This document shows positions 48,747 through 56,723 of a stretch of DNA of 64,000 bases, piece after piece. Every line of letters starts with the position of its first letter. Within the stretch, counting starts at the first letter, position 1. This stretch comes from Sphingomonadaceae bacterium OTU29LAMAA1 (GTDB lineage: Bacteria; Pseudomonadota; Alphaproteobacteria; Sphingomonadales; Sphingomonadaceae): the NCBI GenBank assembly GCA_024072375.1, contig CP099617.1:2212001-2276000 (forward strand), written 5' to 3'. The translations under genes were made by a program, and so were the position numbers. Under the pieces are notes generated by a model. It did no database searches and was not told the DNA's origin. It saw only the letters and a program-made list of their open reading frames with translations.

Positions 48747-50783
48747 TTATGCGAGGCCGATGCCACCGACGAGCAGGTCGATGAGCTTGATGCCGACGAA
48801 CGGCGCAACGAGTCCGCCGAGACCGTAGACGGCGAGGTTGCGGGCCAGCAGCGGCCCCGCGCCCATCGGCTTGTAGGTCACACCCTTCAGCGCCAGCGGC
48901 ACCAGCAGCGGGATGATGATCGCGTTGAAGATGATCGCCGACAGGATCGCGCTCTGCGGGCTGCCAAGCGCCATGACGTTGAGCACGCCCAATCCCGGAT
49001 AGAGCGCGACGAACATCGCCGGGATGATCGCGAAATACTTCGCTACGTCGTTGGCGACCGAGAAGGTGGTCAGCGCCCCGCGCGTCATCAGCAGCTGCTT
49101 GCCGAGGCCGACAACCTCGATCAGCTTGGTCGGGTCGCTGTCGAGGTCGACCATGTTGCCCGCTTCGCGCGCAGCCTGCGTCCCGGTGTTCATCGCCACG
49201 CCGACATCCGCCTGCGCCAAAGCAGGTGCGTCGTTGGTGCCGTCGCCGCACATCGCGACCAGCTTGCCGCCCTGCTGTTCCTTGCGGATCAGCGCCAGCT
49301 TGTCCTCGGGACTGGCTTGCGCGAGGAAGTCGTCGACGCCCGCCTCGGCGGCGATCGCGGCGGCGGTCAGCGGGTTGTCGCCGGTGATCATCACCGTACG
49401 GATGCCCATCTGCCGCAATTCGCCGAAGCGTTCGCGGATGCCTGCCTTGACCACGTCCTTGAGGAAGATCGCGCCGAGCAGGCGGCCATTCTTGGCGACC
49501 GCCAGCGGGGTGCCGCCAGCACGCGAAATCTCGTCGGTGATGCGGCGAAGCTCGGTCGCCGCAGCGGTTTCGCCGACGCCGGGGTTGGCCTTCAGGATCG
49601 AATCCACCGCGCCCTTCTGCACCAGCATGTCCGGCGTCTGCACGCCCGATATCCGGGTCTGCGCGGTGAACGGGATGACCTCGGCACCCGCCGGCAACGC
49701 GGTCGTGCGCACGCCGAACCGATCGCGGGCGAGGACGACGATCGAGCGCCCTTCCGGCGTCTCGTCCGCGAGGCTGGCGATCAGCGCCGCCTCCGCCATT
49801 TCGGCATCGGTCGCGCCGCCGACGCTGCGGAACTCGCTCGCCTGCCGGTCGCCGATCGTGATCGTGCCGGTCTTGTCGAGCAGCAGCACGTCGATATCGC
49901 CTGCCGCCTCGACCGCGCGACCCGACTTGGCGAGGACGTTGAAGCGCACCAACCGGTCCATGCCCGCGATGCCGATCGCCGACAGCAACGCGGCGATGGT
50001 GGTCGGGATCAGCGTAATGAGCAGCGCCGCGAGCATCGCGACCGGGATCGATCCGCCGGCATAGGCGGTGAAGCCGGGGATGGTGGCGACCGCGATCAGG
50101 AAGATGATCGTCAGCCCGACCAGCAGCAGCGTCAGCGCGACCTCGTTCGGTGTCTTCTGCCGCTCGGCGCCTTCCACGAGCGCGATCATACGGTCGAGGA
50201 AACCCTGGCCCGGCATGACCGTCACCTTGACGCGGATTTCGTCAGAGATGACCCGTGTGCCGGCGGTCACCGCCGACCGATCGCCGCCCGCTTCGCGGAT
50301 TACCGGCGCGCTTTCCCCGGTGATCGCCGCCTCGTTGACCGAAGCGACGCCCGAGACGACTTCGCCATCCGACGGGATCAGGTCGTTGGTCTCGACCAGA
50401 ACGATGTCGCCGACCTTCAGCGCGCTGGCCGGCACAGTCTCATGCTCGCGGCCGTCGCCCGTCAGGCGCTTGGCGGTCAGCTCCGCCTTGGTGGCGCGCA
50501 GCGATGCCGCCTGCGCCTTGCCGCGCCCTTCTGCGAGCGCCTCGGCGAAGGTGCCGAACAGGACGGTCAGCCACAGCCAGACGACGAGTTGCAGCTTGAA
50601 GCCGGTGGTCAGCCCGTCATGGCCGATGACGAGCAGCACGGTCATCAGCGCGGCGACGACCGCGGTGACGAACATAACCGGGTTGCGGATCAGCTCCGCC
50701 GGGTTGAGCTTGACGAAGGAGGCCTTGATCGCCGGCACGACGAGGTCGGCGGTGAACAGGCTTTTTACTTTGCTGGTTGCCAT
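48747..50783 (-). CDS. kdpB: potassium-transporting ATPase subunit B (P-type ATPase)
   Basis: 678 residues. It is the catalytic P-type ATPase subunit. The phosphorylation motif is [19 protein letters not shown], the actuator loop contains [26 protein letters not shown] (TGES) and the hinge has [29 protein letters not shown] at 50783 gives [14 protein letters not shown]. It hydrolyses ATP to drive high-affinity K+ uptake through KdpA. It lies 13 bases after kdpA and before kdpC. No missing residue seen. Confidence 0.97.
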   Translation of the reverse strand: MATSKVKSLFTADLVVPAIKASFVKLNPAELIRNPVMFVTAVVAALMTVLLVIGHDGLTTGFKLQLVVWLWLTVLFGTFAEALAEGRGKAQAASLRATKAELTAKRLTGDGREHETVPASALKVGDIVLVETNDLIPSDGEVVSGVASVNEAAITGESAPVIREAGGDRSAVTAGTRVISDEIRVKVTVMPGQGFLDRMIALVEGAERQKTPNEVALTLLLVGLTIIFLIAVATIPGFTAYAGGSIPVAMLAALLITLIPTTIAALLSAIGIAGMDRLVRFNVLAKSGRAVEAAGDIDVLLLDKTGTITIGDRQASEFRSVGGATDAEMAEAALIASLADETPEGRSIVVLARDRFGVRTTALPAGAEVIPFTAQTRISGVQTPDMLVQKGAVDSILKANPGVGETAAATELRRITDEISRAGGTPLAVAKNGRLLGAIFLKDVVKAGIRERFGELRQMGIRTVMITGDNPLTAAAIAAEAGVDDFLAQASPEDKLALIRKEQQGGKLVAMCGDGTNDAPALAQADVGVAMNTGTQAAREAGNMVDLDSDPTKLIEVVGLGKQLLMTRGALTTFSVANDVAKYFAIIPAMFVALYPGLGVLNVMALGSPQSAILSAIIFNAIIIPLLVPLALKGVTYKPMGAGPLLARNLAVYGLGGLVAPFVGIKLIDLLVGGIGLA

Positions 50784-50796
50784 GTCAGGCGCCCCT

Positions 50797-52500
50797 TCAG
50801 GATAAGGTGCCGCTGATCATCGCAAGATGATCGGCGATAGGGCCAAGCGCGAGGCTCGGCAGGAAGGTAAGACCGCCCAGGATCAGCACGATGCCGACCA
50901 GCAGCCCGACCCACAGCCCGCCAGTGGTCGGGAACGACCCGGCGTTTTCCGGCGTGTACTTCTTGGCGGCGAGGCTACCCGCGATCGCCAGCATCGGCAC
51001 GATGATGAAGAACCGCCCGACCCACATCGCCAGCCCCAGCAGCCCGTTGTACCAGGGCGTATTCGCGGTCAGCCCGGCGAAGGCGGAGCCGTTGTTCCCG
51101 ACCGCGCTGGTGAAGGCGTACAGGATCTCGCTGAACCCGTGCGGCCCCTTGTTGAGCGGCCCGGCCAGCCCCTGTTGCAGCACCGACGACAAGGCGGTCA
51201 GACCGAGGATCATCAGCGGCAGCACGGCGATGGCGAGCACCGCGAGCTTCACCTCGCGCGCCTCGATCTTCTTGCCGACATATTCCGGCGTGCGACCCAC
51301 CATCAGCCCGGCGACGAACACCGCGAGGATGGCGAACAGCAGGAAGCCGTAGATGCCCGCCCCGACGCCGCCGATCACGACCTCGCCCAGCTGGATGTTG
51401 AACAACGGGATCATCCCGCCCAGCGCGGTGAAGCTGTCGTGCATCGCATTGACCGCGCCACACGATGCGGCGGTGGTGACGACCGCGAACAACGCGGAGG
51501 CGGCGATGCCGAAGCGCACCTCCTTGCCCTCCATGTTGCCGCCCGCCACGCCCAGATGATGCAGCACGGGGTTGCCCGCCGCCTCTTGGGCGTACGTCAC
51601 GGTGACGCCGGCGAGGAACAGGATCACCATCGCCGACAGGATCGCCCAACCCTGCCGCGTGTTGCCGACCGCCTTGCCGAACGTCCACGTCAGGCCGAAG
51701 CCGATGAGGAAGATCGACAGCATCTGCACCAGATTGGTCAGCGCGGTCGGGTTCTCGAACGGATGCGCGCTGTTGGCGTTGAAGAAGCCGCCACCATTGG
51801 TGCCGAGCATCTTGATCGCCTCCTGACTGGCGACCGGGCCGAGCAACAGCGACTGTTTCGCGCCTTCCAGCGTCTGCACATCGACCACGCCCGCAAGCGT
51901 CTGGGGCACGCCGCTGGCGATCAGGAATGTCGCATAGACCACGCTGATCGGCAGCAGCAGGTACAGCGTCACGCGCGTCGCGTCCGCCCAGAAATTGCCG
52001 ATCGCCTTCGCCTCGCGCCGCGCGAACCCGCGGAACAGCGCGAACGCCAAGGCGATGCCGGTCGCCGCTGACAGGAAGTTGTGGATGGTCAGGCCGAGCA
52101 TCTGCGACAGGTTCGACATCGTCGCTTCCCCGCCATAACTCTGCCAGTTGGTGTTGGTGGTGAAGCTGATCGCGGTGTTGAAGGCCAGATGCGGCGACAG
52201 CCCCGCCAGCCCCTGTGGATTGCCCGGCAGCACGCCCTGCAACCGCAGCACCGCATAGGTGAACGCCATCAGCGCCGCGTTGAACGCCAGCATATGCACG
52301 GCGTAGCGCCGCCAACCCTGCTCTTGCGAAGGGTCGATGCCGGCGAGCCGGTAGAAGCCGGCCTCGACCGGGCCAAGGATGGCGTGGAGCGGCGTGCGGC
52401 GTCCTTCGTAAAGTGCGAACAGCCACATCCCCACCGGCTTGGTCAGCACGAGCAGGATGGCGACGAAGCCGAGGATCAGGAACCAGCCCTGGAATGTCAT
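50797..52500 (-). CDS. kdpA: potassium-transporting ATPase subunit A
   Basis: 567 residues, about 10 membrane helices, superfamily of K+ transporters. Selectivity-loop Gly residues appear in [52 protein letters not shown] and [26 protein letters not shown], the four pore repeats. ATG at 52500. It conducts K+ from the periplasm into the KdpB-coupled path. kdpF starts 13 bases upstream. Confidence 0.97.
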   Translation of the reverse strand: MTFQGWFLILGFVAILLVLTKPVGMWLFALYEGRRTPLHAILGPVEAGFYRLAGIDPSQEQGWRRYAVHMLAFNAALMAFTYAVLRLQGVLPGNPQGLAGLSPHLAFNTAISFTTNTNWQSYGGEATMSNLSQMLGLTIHNFLSAATGIALAFALFRGFARREAKAIGNFWADATRVTLYLLLPISVVYATFLIASGVPQTLAGVVDVQTLEGAKQSLLLGPVASQEAIKMLGTNGGGFFNANSAHPFENPTALTNLVQMLSIFLIGFGLTWTFGKAVGNTRQGWAILSAMVILFLAGVTVTYAQEAAGNPVLHHLGVAGGNMEGKEVRFGIAASALFAVVTTAASCGAVNAMHDSFTALGGMIPLFNIQLGEVVIGGVGAGIYGFLLFAILAVFVAGLMVGRTPEYVGKKIEAREVKLAVLAIAVLPLMILGLTALSSVLQQGLAGPLNKGPHGFSEILYAFTSAVGNNGSAFAGLTANTPWYNGLLGLAMWVGRFFIIVPMLAIAGSLAAKKYTPENAGSFPTTGGLWVGLLVGIVLILGGLTFLPSLALGPIADHLAMISGTLS

Positions 52501-52512
52501 GGATCGCTCCCT

Positions 52513-52602
52513 TCAGAAGCGTTCGGGACGGATAAGGACCGCCACCAGATAGATGAGCAGGCCGAACGCGGTCAGCGCCGCGAGCCACAGGTCGAGGGTC
52601 AT
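52513..52602 (-). CDS. kdpF: potassium-transporting ATPase subunit F
   Basis: 29 residues, a single membrane helix: MTLDLWLAALTAFGLLIYLV then AVLIRPERF. The Leu-rich helix followed by a short basic/aromatic tail (RPERF) is the usual KdpF layout; KdpF stabilises the complex. It lies 13 bases before kdpA and 14 bases after another tiny one-helix frame. Confidence 0.92.
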   Translation of the reverse strand: MTLDLWLAALTAFGLLIYLVAVLIRPERF

Positions 52603-52615
52603 CGCAAATCCTCGC

Positions 52616-52699
52616 TTACGCGTTATCGCAGAGCCGGACGTAGGCGAGCGTCGCCGCCACCAGCCCGAGCGTGATCGCGATCCAGAGCAGGTCTTGCAT
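52616..52699 (-). CDS. 27-aa one-helix protein upstream of kdpF
   Basis: ATG at 52699 to TAA at 52616 encodes MQDLLWIAITLGLVAATLAY then VRLCDNA. It is a single membrane helix of KdpF-like size, ending VRLCD, which resembles the small proteins often seen just before kdpF in other bacteria (pattern LLxxATLxxxxLxxxYVRxC). A Shine-Dalgarno-like AAAGGA lies 6-11 bases upstream. It may be a Kdp accessory peptide. Its position between the porin gene and kdpF supports coding. Confidence 0.7.
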   Translation of the reverse strand: MQDLLWIAITLGLVAATLAYVRLCDNA

Positions 52700-52712
52700 C
52701 GTACGGGTCCTT

Positions 52713-53585
52713 TCAGAAGGTGGCGGTGAGCGAGACGAGTGCGGTGCTGCCGGCGATCGTGCCGGTGCCGTCCTGCCCCTTGCTGAAGCTCGGCTGCAGA
52801 TAGGCGGCGTCCGTCGCGGAAATGTCCGTGTCGACGTACGAGACGTTGAGCGTCAGGTTGCGCCACGTCGCATCCGCGCCGAGCGACCAGTCCCAATACG
52901 CCCCCGTCGGCGCCAACGCGGTGGCGTTCGGACCAAGCCCGTCCTGCCCCCGGCTATGCCCGACATGCGCCTTCGCGGTGAACGGCGTGCCCGCGACCGC
53001 GACCGCGCCGTCACCCCACAGGTACAGATTGTCGTCCTTCGCACCGGGCCGGTCGTAGATACCGGCCGCGGCGGACGCGCCGGTGCGATACCATTTGCCG
53101 ATCGCCTGCTGCTCGGGTGCATAGGCGACGCCGGCGGTCAGCGTCGCCGGTCCCGCGGTGCCGGTCAGCTTCGCATAGGGTTCGGCGAAGTCGGTCTTGT
53201 CCGCGCCGCCGGGATACATGTACCAGGTCAGGCCGACATCGAGCGTCGCATGGTCGGAAAGCTTCGCCTTGTAGCCGCCGATCAGGTCGAGTTCCATGTT
53301 GGCGCCACCGAAGGTGCCCCAACCGGCAAGGCTGGACGCCCAGGTGCCGATGTAGAACCCGGTGTCATGCGCGACGGTGATACCGCCCTGCACGGCCATC
53401 GCCCGATCGGACTGCGAGACGCCACGGAAGCGATAGTCGGAGGCGATCGATGCCGATCCGCTGACGGTGATCGCAGGCGGTGGTGCCGTTTCACCATTTG
53501 CCTTGTCCTCCGGCGTCGCTTGCGCCTGCGCGGCCGCAGTGACGCCAGACAATGCAACGGCGATAAGCGATGGTGTAAGCTTCAT
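52713..53585 (-). CDS. TorF-family putative porin
   Basis: 290 residues with a signal peptide (LTPSLIAVALSGVTAAAQA, cleavage before QATP). It continues ITVSGSASIASDYRFRGVSQSDRAMAVQGGITVAHDTGFYIGTWAS, the clear TorF/Gcw_chp opening, and about 12 alternating beta strands to a terminal Phe (VSLTATF), the mark of an outer-membrane beta-barrel. It is the first gene of the kdp run, ending 14 bases before the small kdpF-like ORF, so K+ shortage may induce an outer-membrane pore alongside the inner-membrane pump. The K+ link is inferred from position. Confidence 0.88.
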   Translation of the reverse strand: MKLTPSLIAVALSGVTAAAQAQATPEDKANGETAPPPAITVSGSASIASDYRFRGVSQSDRAMAVQGGITVAHDTGFYIGTWASSLAGWGTFGGANMELDLIGGYKAKLSDHATLDVGLTWYMYPGGADKTDFAEPYAKLTGTAGPATLTAGVAYAPEQQAIGKWYRTGASAAAGIYDRPGAKDDNLYLWGDGAVAVAGTPFTAKAHVGHSRGQDGLGPNATALAPTGAYWDWSLGADATWRNLTLNVSYVDTDISATDAAYLQPSFSKGQDGTGTIAGSTALVSLTATF

Positions 53586-53689
53586 TCTTGCCCCCGACGG
53601 AACCGGCTGCCGCTGAGTGAGCGCGGAGCCTTAGGGGCATGCGATTAGGCCTATCCCCCGTAGCAATTCGAGATCGATTCCGGGAGAAT

Positions 53690-53711
53690 GCATATAGCTG
53701 GCATATAGCTG
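53690..53711 (-). promoter_or_regulatory. tandem 11-bp direct repeat, candidate KdpE site
   Basis: GCATATAGCTG occurs twice head-to-tail (53690-53700 and 53701-53711), with the proximal repeat 105 bases upstream of torF. OmpR-family regulators bind direct repeats spaced by one helical turn, so an 11-bp period suits KdpE. The A/T-rich core TATAG is unusual in this GC-rich region. KdpE binding is inferred. Confidence 0.5.
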
Positions 53712-53896
53712 TCGTTTTTCCCCGGCCTGCATCCGCACTCTTAGTTCGCGAGCCCCCCCGGAAAGTTGACGGCTACAGGCGAGCGCCACCGATATTCCCT
53801 GCTTGCCCCAAAGAACTGACGGTCGAACCGGGGCGTGCATCGGGCGCCCCCCTGTCAGGACCACGAATGCGATTGCGCCTGCAGACACGTCGAGAT

Positions 53897-53907
53897 ATGT
53901 AATACAA
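53897..53907. promoter_or_regulatory. GntR/FadR-type operator-like site before PL7 gene
   Basis: ATGTAATACAA fits TNGTNNNACNA at all but the first base. It is 57 bases upstream of the PL7 start. With flanking bases (TATGTAATACAAC) it matches the palindrome before the TonB receptor at 59930 in 10 of 13 positions. Confidence 0.4.
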
Positions 53908-53928
53908 CCCTGCGAAAGCAGACAGCAG

Positions 53929-53947
53929 GATCCGGATCAACCGGATC
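53929..53947. promoter_or_regulatory. 7-bp inverted repeat near the PL7 start
   Basis: GATCCGG-ATCAA-CCGGATC (7 bp, 5-base loop) sits 17 bases before the PL7 ATG and adjacent to its AGGAGAGG ribosome-binding site. It could be an operator, or an RNA hairpin affecting translation. Confidence 0.4.
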
Positions 53948-53964
53948 TGCACCAGGAGAGGATC

Positions 53965-54735
53965 ATGACCATGAGCATTCTTGGACCACGGCCACACCTG
54001 CGCCTGATCGGAGCGCTGGCGCTGTTCGGCATCCCGAGCCTTACCGCACCCTTGTGGGCGGCGGACAGCTGTTCCGGCACCGCGCCGTTCGACTTCGCAT
54101 CGCAATGGGATGCGGTGTTCGCCAACACGCTGCAATGGCAGTATCCGGAAACCAGCGCGTGCCTCACGGCCTCGAACGGCCTCGGCAGCCGCAAGCTCGA
54201 CGGCAAGCTCTACCAGAAAGACGGGCAGCTGTACTTCAGCACCGACAGCGGCCCGCTCAAGCGTTCGGAACTGCGCAGCAAGGGTATCACCAGCAGCACC
54301 GCGACGATGTCCGGTCAGGTCTTCATCCGCACCAGCACCAGCGACAAGAAGTTCACGGTCGCCCAGCTGCTGAATTCGGCGCCCTCATCCAACCCCAACA
54401 GCAGCGGCTCCGACCCGATCATCCGGCTCGAGATCGACGGCGGCGCCCTCGACATCGTCTATTACACGCGGAACGGATCGAGTTCGATCGCGCAGAACAA
54501 CGTGCTCACCAGCATCAACGACGGCAGCAGCTTCACCTTCGAAATCCGGCAGTACAAGAGCTCGTCGTCGAACTTCGACATCGAGGTGATCGTGAACGGC
54601 AACACCGCGCTCTCGCGGCGCACCGTCTCCGGCTACGACGACAACAAGGGCTACTTCAAGGCCGGCTGCTATGTGAACAGCGGTGGTGGCAGCGGCTGCC
54701 GGTCGTCGTTCAGCCGGTTGAGCTTCAACCTGTGA
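53965..54735 (+). CDS. polysaccharide lyase family 7-like protein (alginate lyase)
   Basis: 256 residues with a Sec signal peptide (LRLIGALALFGIPSLTAPLWA). PL7 conserved blocks are present: LKRSELRSKGI (R-S/T-E-L-R) and the closing YFKAGCYVNS (YFKAGxYxx). The middle block expected as Q-I-H reads FTVAQLLN, so the catalytic His is Leu here. PL7 enzymes cut alginate by beta-elimination. RBS AGGAGAGG lies 4 bases before ATG 53965. It is a single-domain lyase, rich in Ser/Asn loops, three Cys in the mature chain. Activity is uncertain because of the missing His; family membership is likely. Confidence 0.8.
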   Translation: MTMSILGPRPHLRLIGALALFGIPSLTAPLWAADSCSGTAPFDFASQWDAVFANTLQWQYPETSACLTASNGLGSRKLDGKLYQKDGQLYFSTDSGPLKRSELRSKGITSSTATMSGQVFIRTSTSDKKFTVAQLLNSAPSSNPNSSGSDPIIRLEIDGGALDIVYYTRNGSSSIAQNNVLTSINDGSSFTFEIRQYKSSSSNFDIEVIVNGNTALSRRTVSGYDDNKGYFKAGCYVNSGGGSGCRSSFSRLSFNL

Positions 54736-54790
54736 CGAAACGCCACCTTCCGCGGATAGCGGGAGGTGGCATGACACGCGAAATGGGGAT

Positions 54791-55675
54791 GTGGACGTGC
54801 ACGGAATCGCACTGGCTCTGACGATCCTGGCGGGCATCGCCATGGGGCCGGCCAACGCCCTCCCCTCCGCATCCGACGACGCTGCGACGATCAGGCCCAA
54901 GCGGCTGCTGATCATCGCCGATCACTCGACCGGCAACCAGACCGCGCACGCATCCGCCAGCCATGCGGTCGCGGTGATCGAGCGGCTGGGACGGGAAACG
55001 GGCGCGTACGTCACGACGATCCGCACCGATGTGAAACTCGTCACCCGGGGCGAGGTCTGGGGCAAGGGTGCCTATGCGAAAGGTGGTCCCCGCGCGTCAC
55101 GGGCGGAGACGCTCGACCGCTACGACGCGGTCTTATTCTACACCAATGGCGAGACAGACCTGACCGACGACCAGAAGCGCGACCTGCTGGGCTTTATCGG
55201 CGTCGAGGGGAAGGGGTTCGTCGGGGTCCACTCGGCTACCGCTACCGCGTATGCATGGCCGGGCTATGCCGAGATGCTCGGCGGCGTGTTCGACAACCAT
55301 CCATGGAAGGTCGCGTCGGCACGGATCATCGTCGAACGGCCGGACGCGCCGGCGATGAAAGGCTGGACGACGGGCATGACGATCGTCGACGAGCATTACC
55401 AGATGCGCGCGATCGGCTATTCGCGCGGCACGGTCGATGTCCTCGCCCGCCTCGATCCGCGCAGCCTCGATCTGTCGGTGCCGGGCGTACACCGCAAGGA
55501 TCTCGACTTCCCGGTCGTCTGGATGAAGCGATCGGGCCGCGGCCGCGTCTTCTACTCCACGCTCGGTCACACCGATGCGAGCTGGGACGATCCGCGCATC
55601 CAGTCGATGTATTATCAGGGCATCCTGTGGGCGCTTGGATCGACGACGCAGGATGTCCGGCCGCACCCGAAGTGA
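54791..55675 (+). CDS. ThuA-domain (glutamine amidotransferase-like) protein
   Basis: 294 residues with an N-terminal signal-like segment (GIALALTILAGIAMGPANA). The ThuA fold is seen in KRLLIIADHSTGNQTAHASASHAVAVIERL, DAVLFYTNGETDLTDDQKRDLLGFI and GKGFVGVHSATATAY, then DEHYQMRAIGYSRGTVDVLARLD and FPVVWMKRSGRGRVFYSTLGHTDASWDDPRIQSMYYQGILWAL. ThuA-like proteins occur in trehalose and other sugar-use loci without a defined reaction. GTG at 54791 or GTG at 54797 start. It follows the PL7 gene by 55 bases and is probably in the same transcript. Confidence 0.85.
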   Translation: MDVHGIALALTILAGIAMGPANALPSASDDAATIRPKRLLIIADHSTGNQTAHASASHAVAVIERLGRETGAYVTTIRTDVKLVTRGEVWGKGAYAKGGPRASRAETLDRYDAVLFYTNGETDLTDDQKRDLLGFIGVEGKGFVGVHSATATAYAWPGYAEMLGGVFDNHPWKVASARIIVERPDAPAMKGWTTGMTIVDEHYQMRAIGYSRGTVDVLARLDPRSLDLSVPGVHRKDLDFPVVWMKRSGRGRVFYSTLGHTDASWDDPRIQSMYYQGILWALGSTTQDVRPHPK

Positions 55676-55682
55676 AGGCGCG

Positions 55683-56723
55683 TCATCGGACGGCGTAGGT
55701 CGTCCATGGCGCGGGGGATCGGCCGGTGCGCTTCGCCAGATCGTCCCGCAGCGGGGCGAAGCGCGGTTCGACCATCGCTGCGAGCGCATAGGTGTTCACC
55801 GCATTCGCCGGGTTCCACGGATGCGGCGCATATTCGGACTGACCCGCGGCGGCACGGTCGCGGTCGAACTGGATTTTCGAACGGGCGAACTCGATATGGA
55901 CCTTGCGGCCATCGGCATAGGGCGCGAGCCAGTCGACGGCCTTCTCAAGGCTTGCACCACTCGCCGCCCGCCATGCGAACCAATCCTCCCCATGTGCCCG
56001 GGCGGCGAGCGCGGCCATCAGCAGCGGGTCGAGGTCGTAAGTCACGTAATGCAATGCGTCGCGTTGGTGGAAGTCGAATACGCTGCCATCCGGCCGCACG
56101 TTCGCCGCAATCTGGCGCCGGAACGCGGCACGCGCACGGGCGATGAGGGCCGCATCGCCGACCCTGTAGGCGGCGAGCGTCGCGAGCTTCACGCGATGGC
56201 TCTGCCAGTTGGTGACCGCATTCTTCGGCGTGCCGTCCATCGCATCGAGGTATCCCGCCGCCAGAGCGCGCCAGAAGCGATCGAGCGCCTTCGCCGCCGC
56301 CGGCGAAAGGTCGCGCTCGACCAGATCGTTGGCGAGCATCAGGCTGTCGAACCCCGTCTCGTCGATCGGATTGAACGACGGCTGGTAGATGTCCGCCCAG
56401 GCGGTGAGATAGCGCTCGGTCTGCGCCAGATAAGCACGGTCGCCGGTCTGGCGATAGGCCATGGCGAGGGCGAGGATCAGTGGCTGGTCCTCCTTCGCCT
56501 TCAGGCTGATCTCGCGAATGCCCTTGCCGGGCAGTGTCCCTTCGGTGTGCAGCCTGGGAATCGCGCCCGGTGGGCGTGCGAGCACCGCCTTGGCGCGAGT
56601 CAGGACGGGCGCCGCCACCGATGCCGGCAGCGCACCCGTCGCCGGCAATAGCGCATGGCCCGACAGCGGCGTCGCGATCGCAACCGCTCCGGTGGCGAGC
56701 ATTCGGAAGATCTGGTTCATCAT
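55683..56723 (-). CDS. alginate lyase family protein, PL5-like (alpha/alpha toroid)
   Basis: 346 residues with a signal-like N-terminus. It matches the alginate_lyase (PF05426) superfamily: GLIREISLKAKEDQPLIL-type helices (here GIREISLKAKEDQPLILALAMA), AVTNWQSHRVKLATLAAY in the place of the PL5 N-N-H motif, and DFHQRDALHYVTYDLDPLL where PL5 has the RxxRALHYxxxALxPL catalytic strip. The Asn and His/Tyr positions are kept, but NNH is NWQSHR, so mannuronate specificity is unsure. ATG at 56723 (or 56720) overlaps the TonB receptor stop at 56723, so the two are cotranslated. It could be exo- or oligo-acting. Confidence 0.78.
   Translation of the reverse strand: MMNQIFRMLATGAVAIATPLSGHALLPATGALPASVAAPVLTRAKAVLARPPGAIPRLHTEGTLPGKGIREISLKAKEDQPLILALAMAYRQTGDRAYLAQTERYLTAWADIYQPSFNPIDETGFDSLMLANDLVERDLSPAAAKALDRFWRALAAGYLDAMDGTPKNAVTNWQSHRVKLATLAAYRVGDAALIARARAAFRRQIAANVRPDGSVFDFHQRDALHYVTYDLDPLLMAALAARAHGEDWFAWRAASGASLEKAVDWLAPYADGRKVHIEFARSKIQFDRDRAAAGQSEYAPHPWNPANAVNTYALAAMVEPRFAPLRDDLAKRTGRSPAPWTTYAVR

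Larger units (their letters stand above)
53586..53964. other. 379-bp divergent intergenic region, torF-kdp / PL7
   Basis: This gap separates the leftward torF-kdp operon from the rightward PL7 gene, so promoters for both should lie here. It holds a tandem 11-bp repeat at 53690-53711, a GntR/FadR-type half-palindrome at 53897-53907 and a 7-5-7 inverted repeat at 53929-53947 just before the PL7 Shine-Dalgarno. Short frames in the gap have no protein-like features. Confidence 0.7.
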
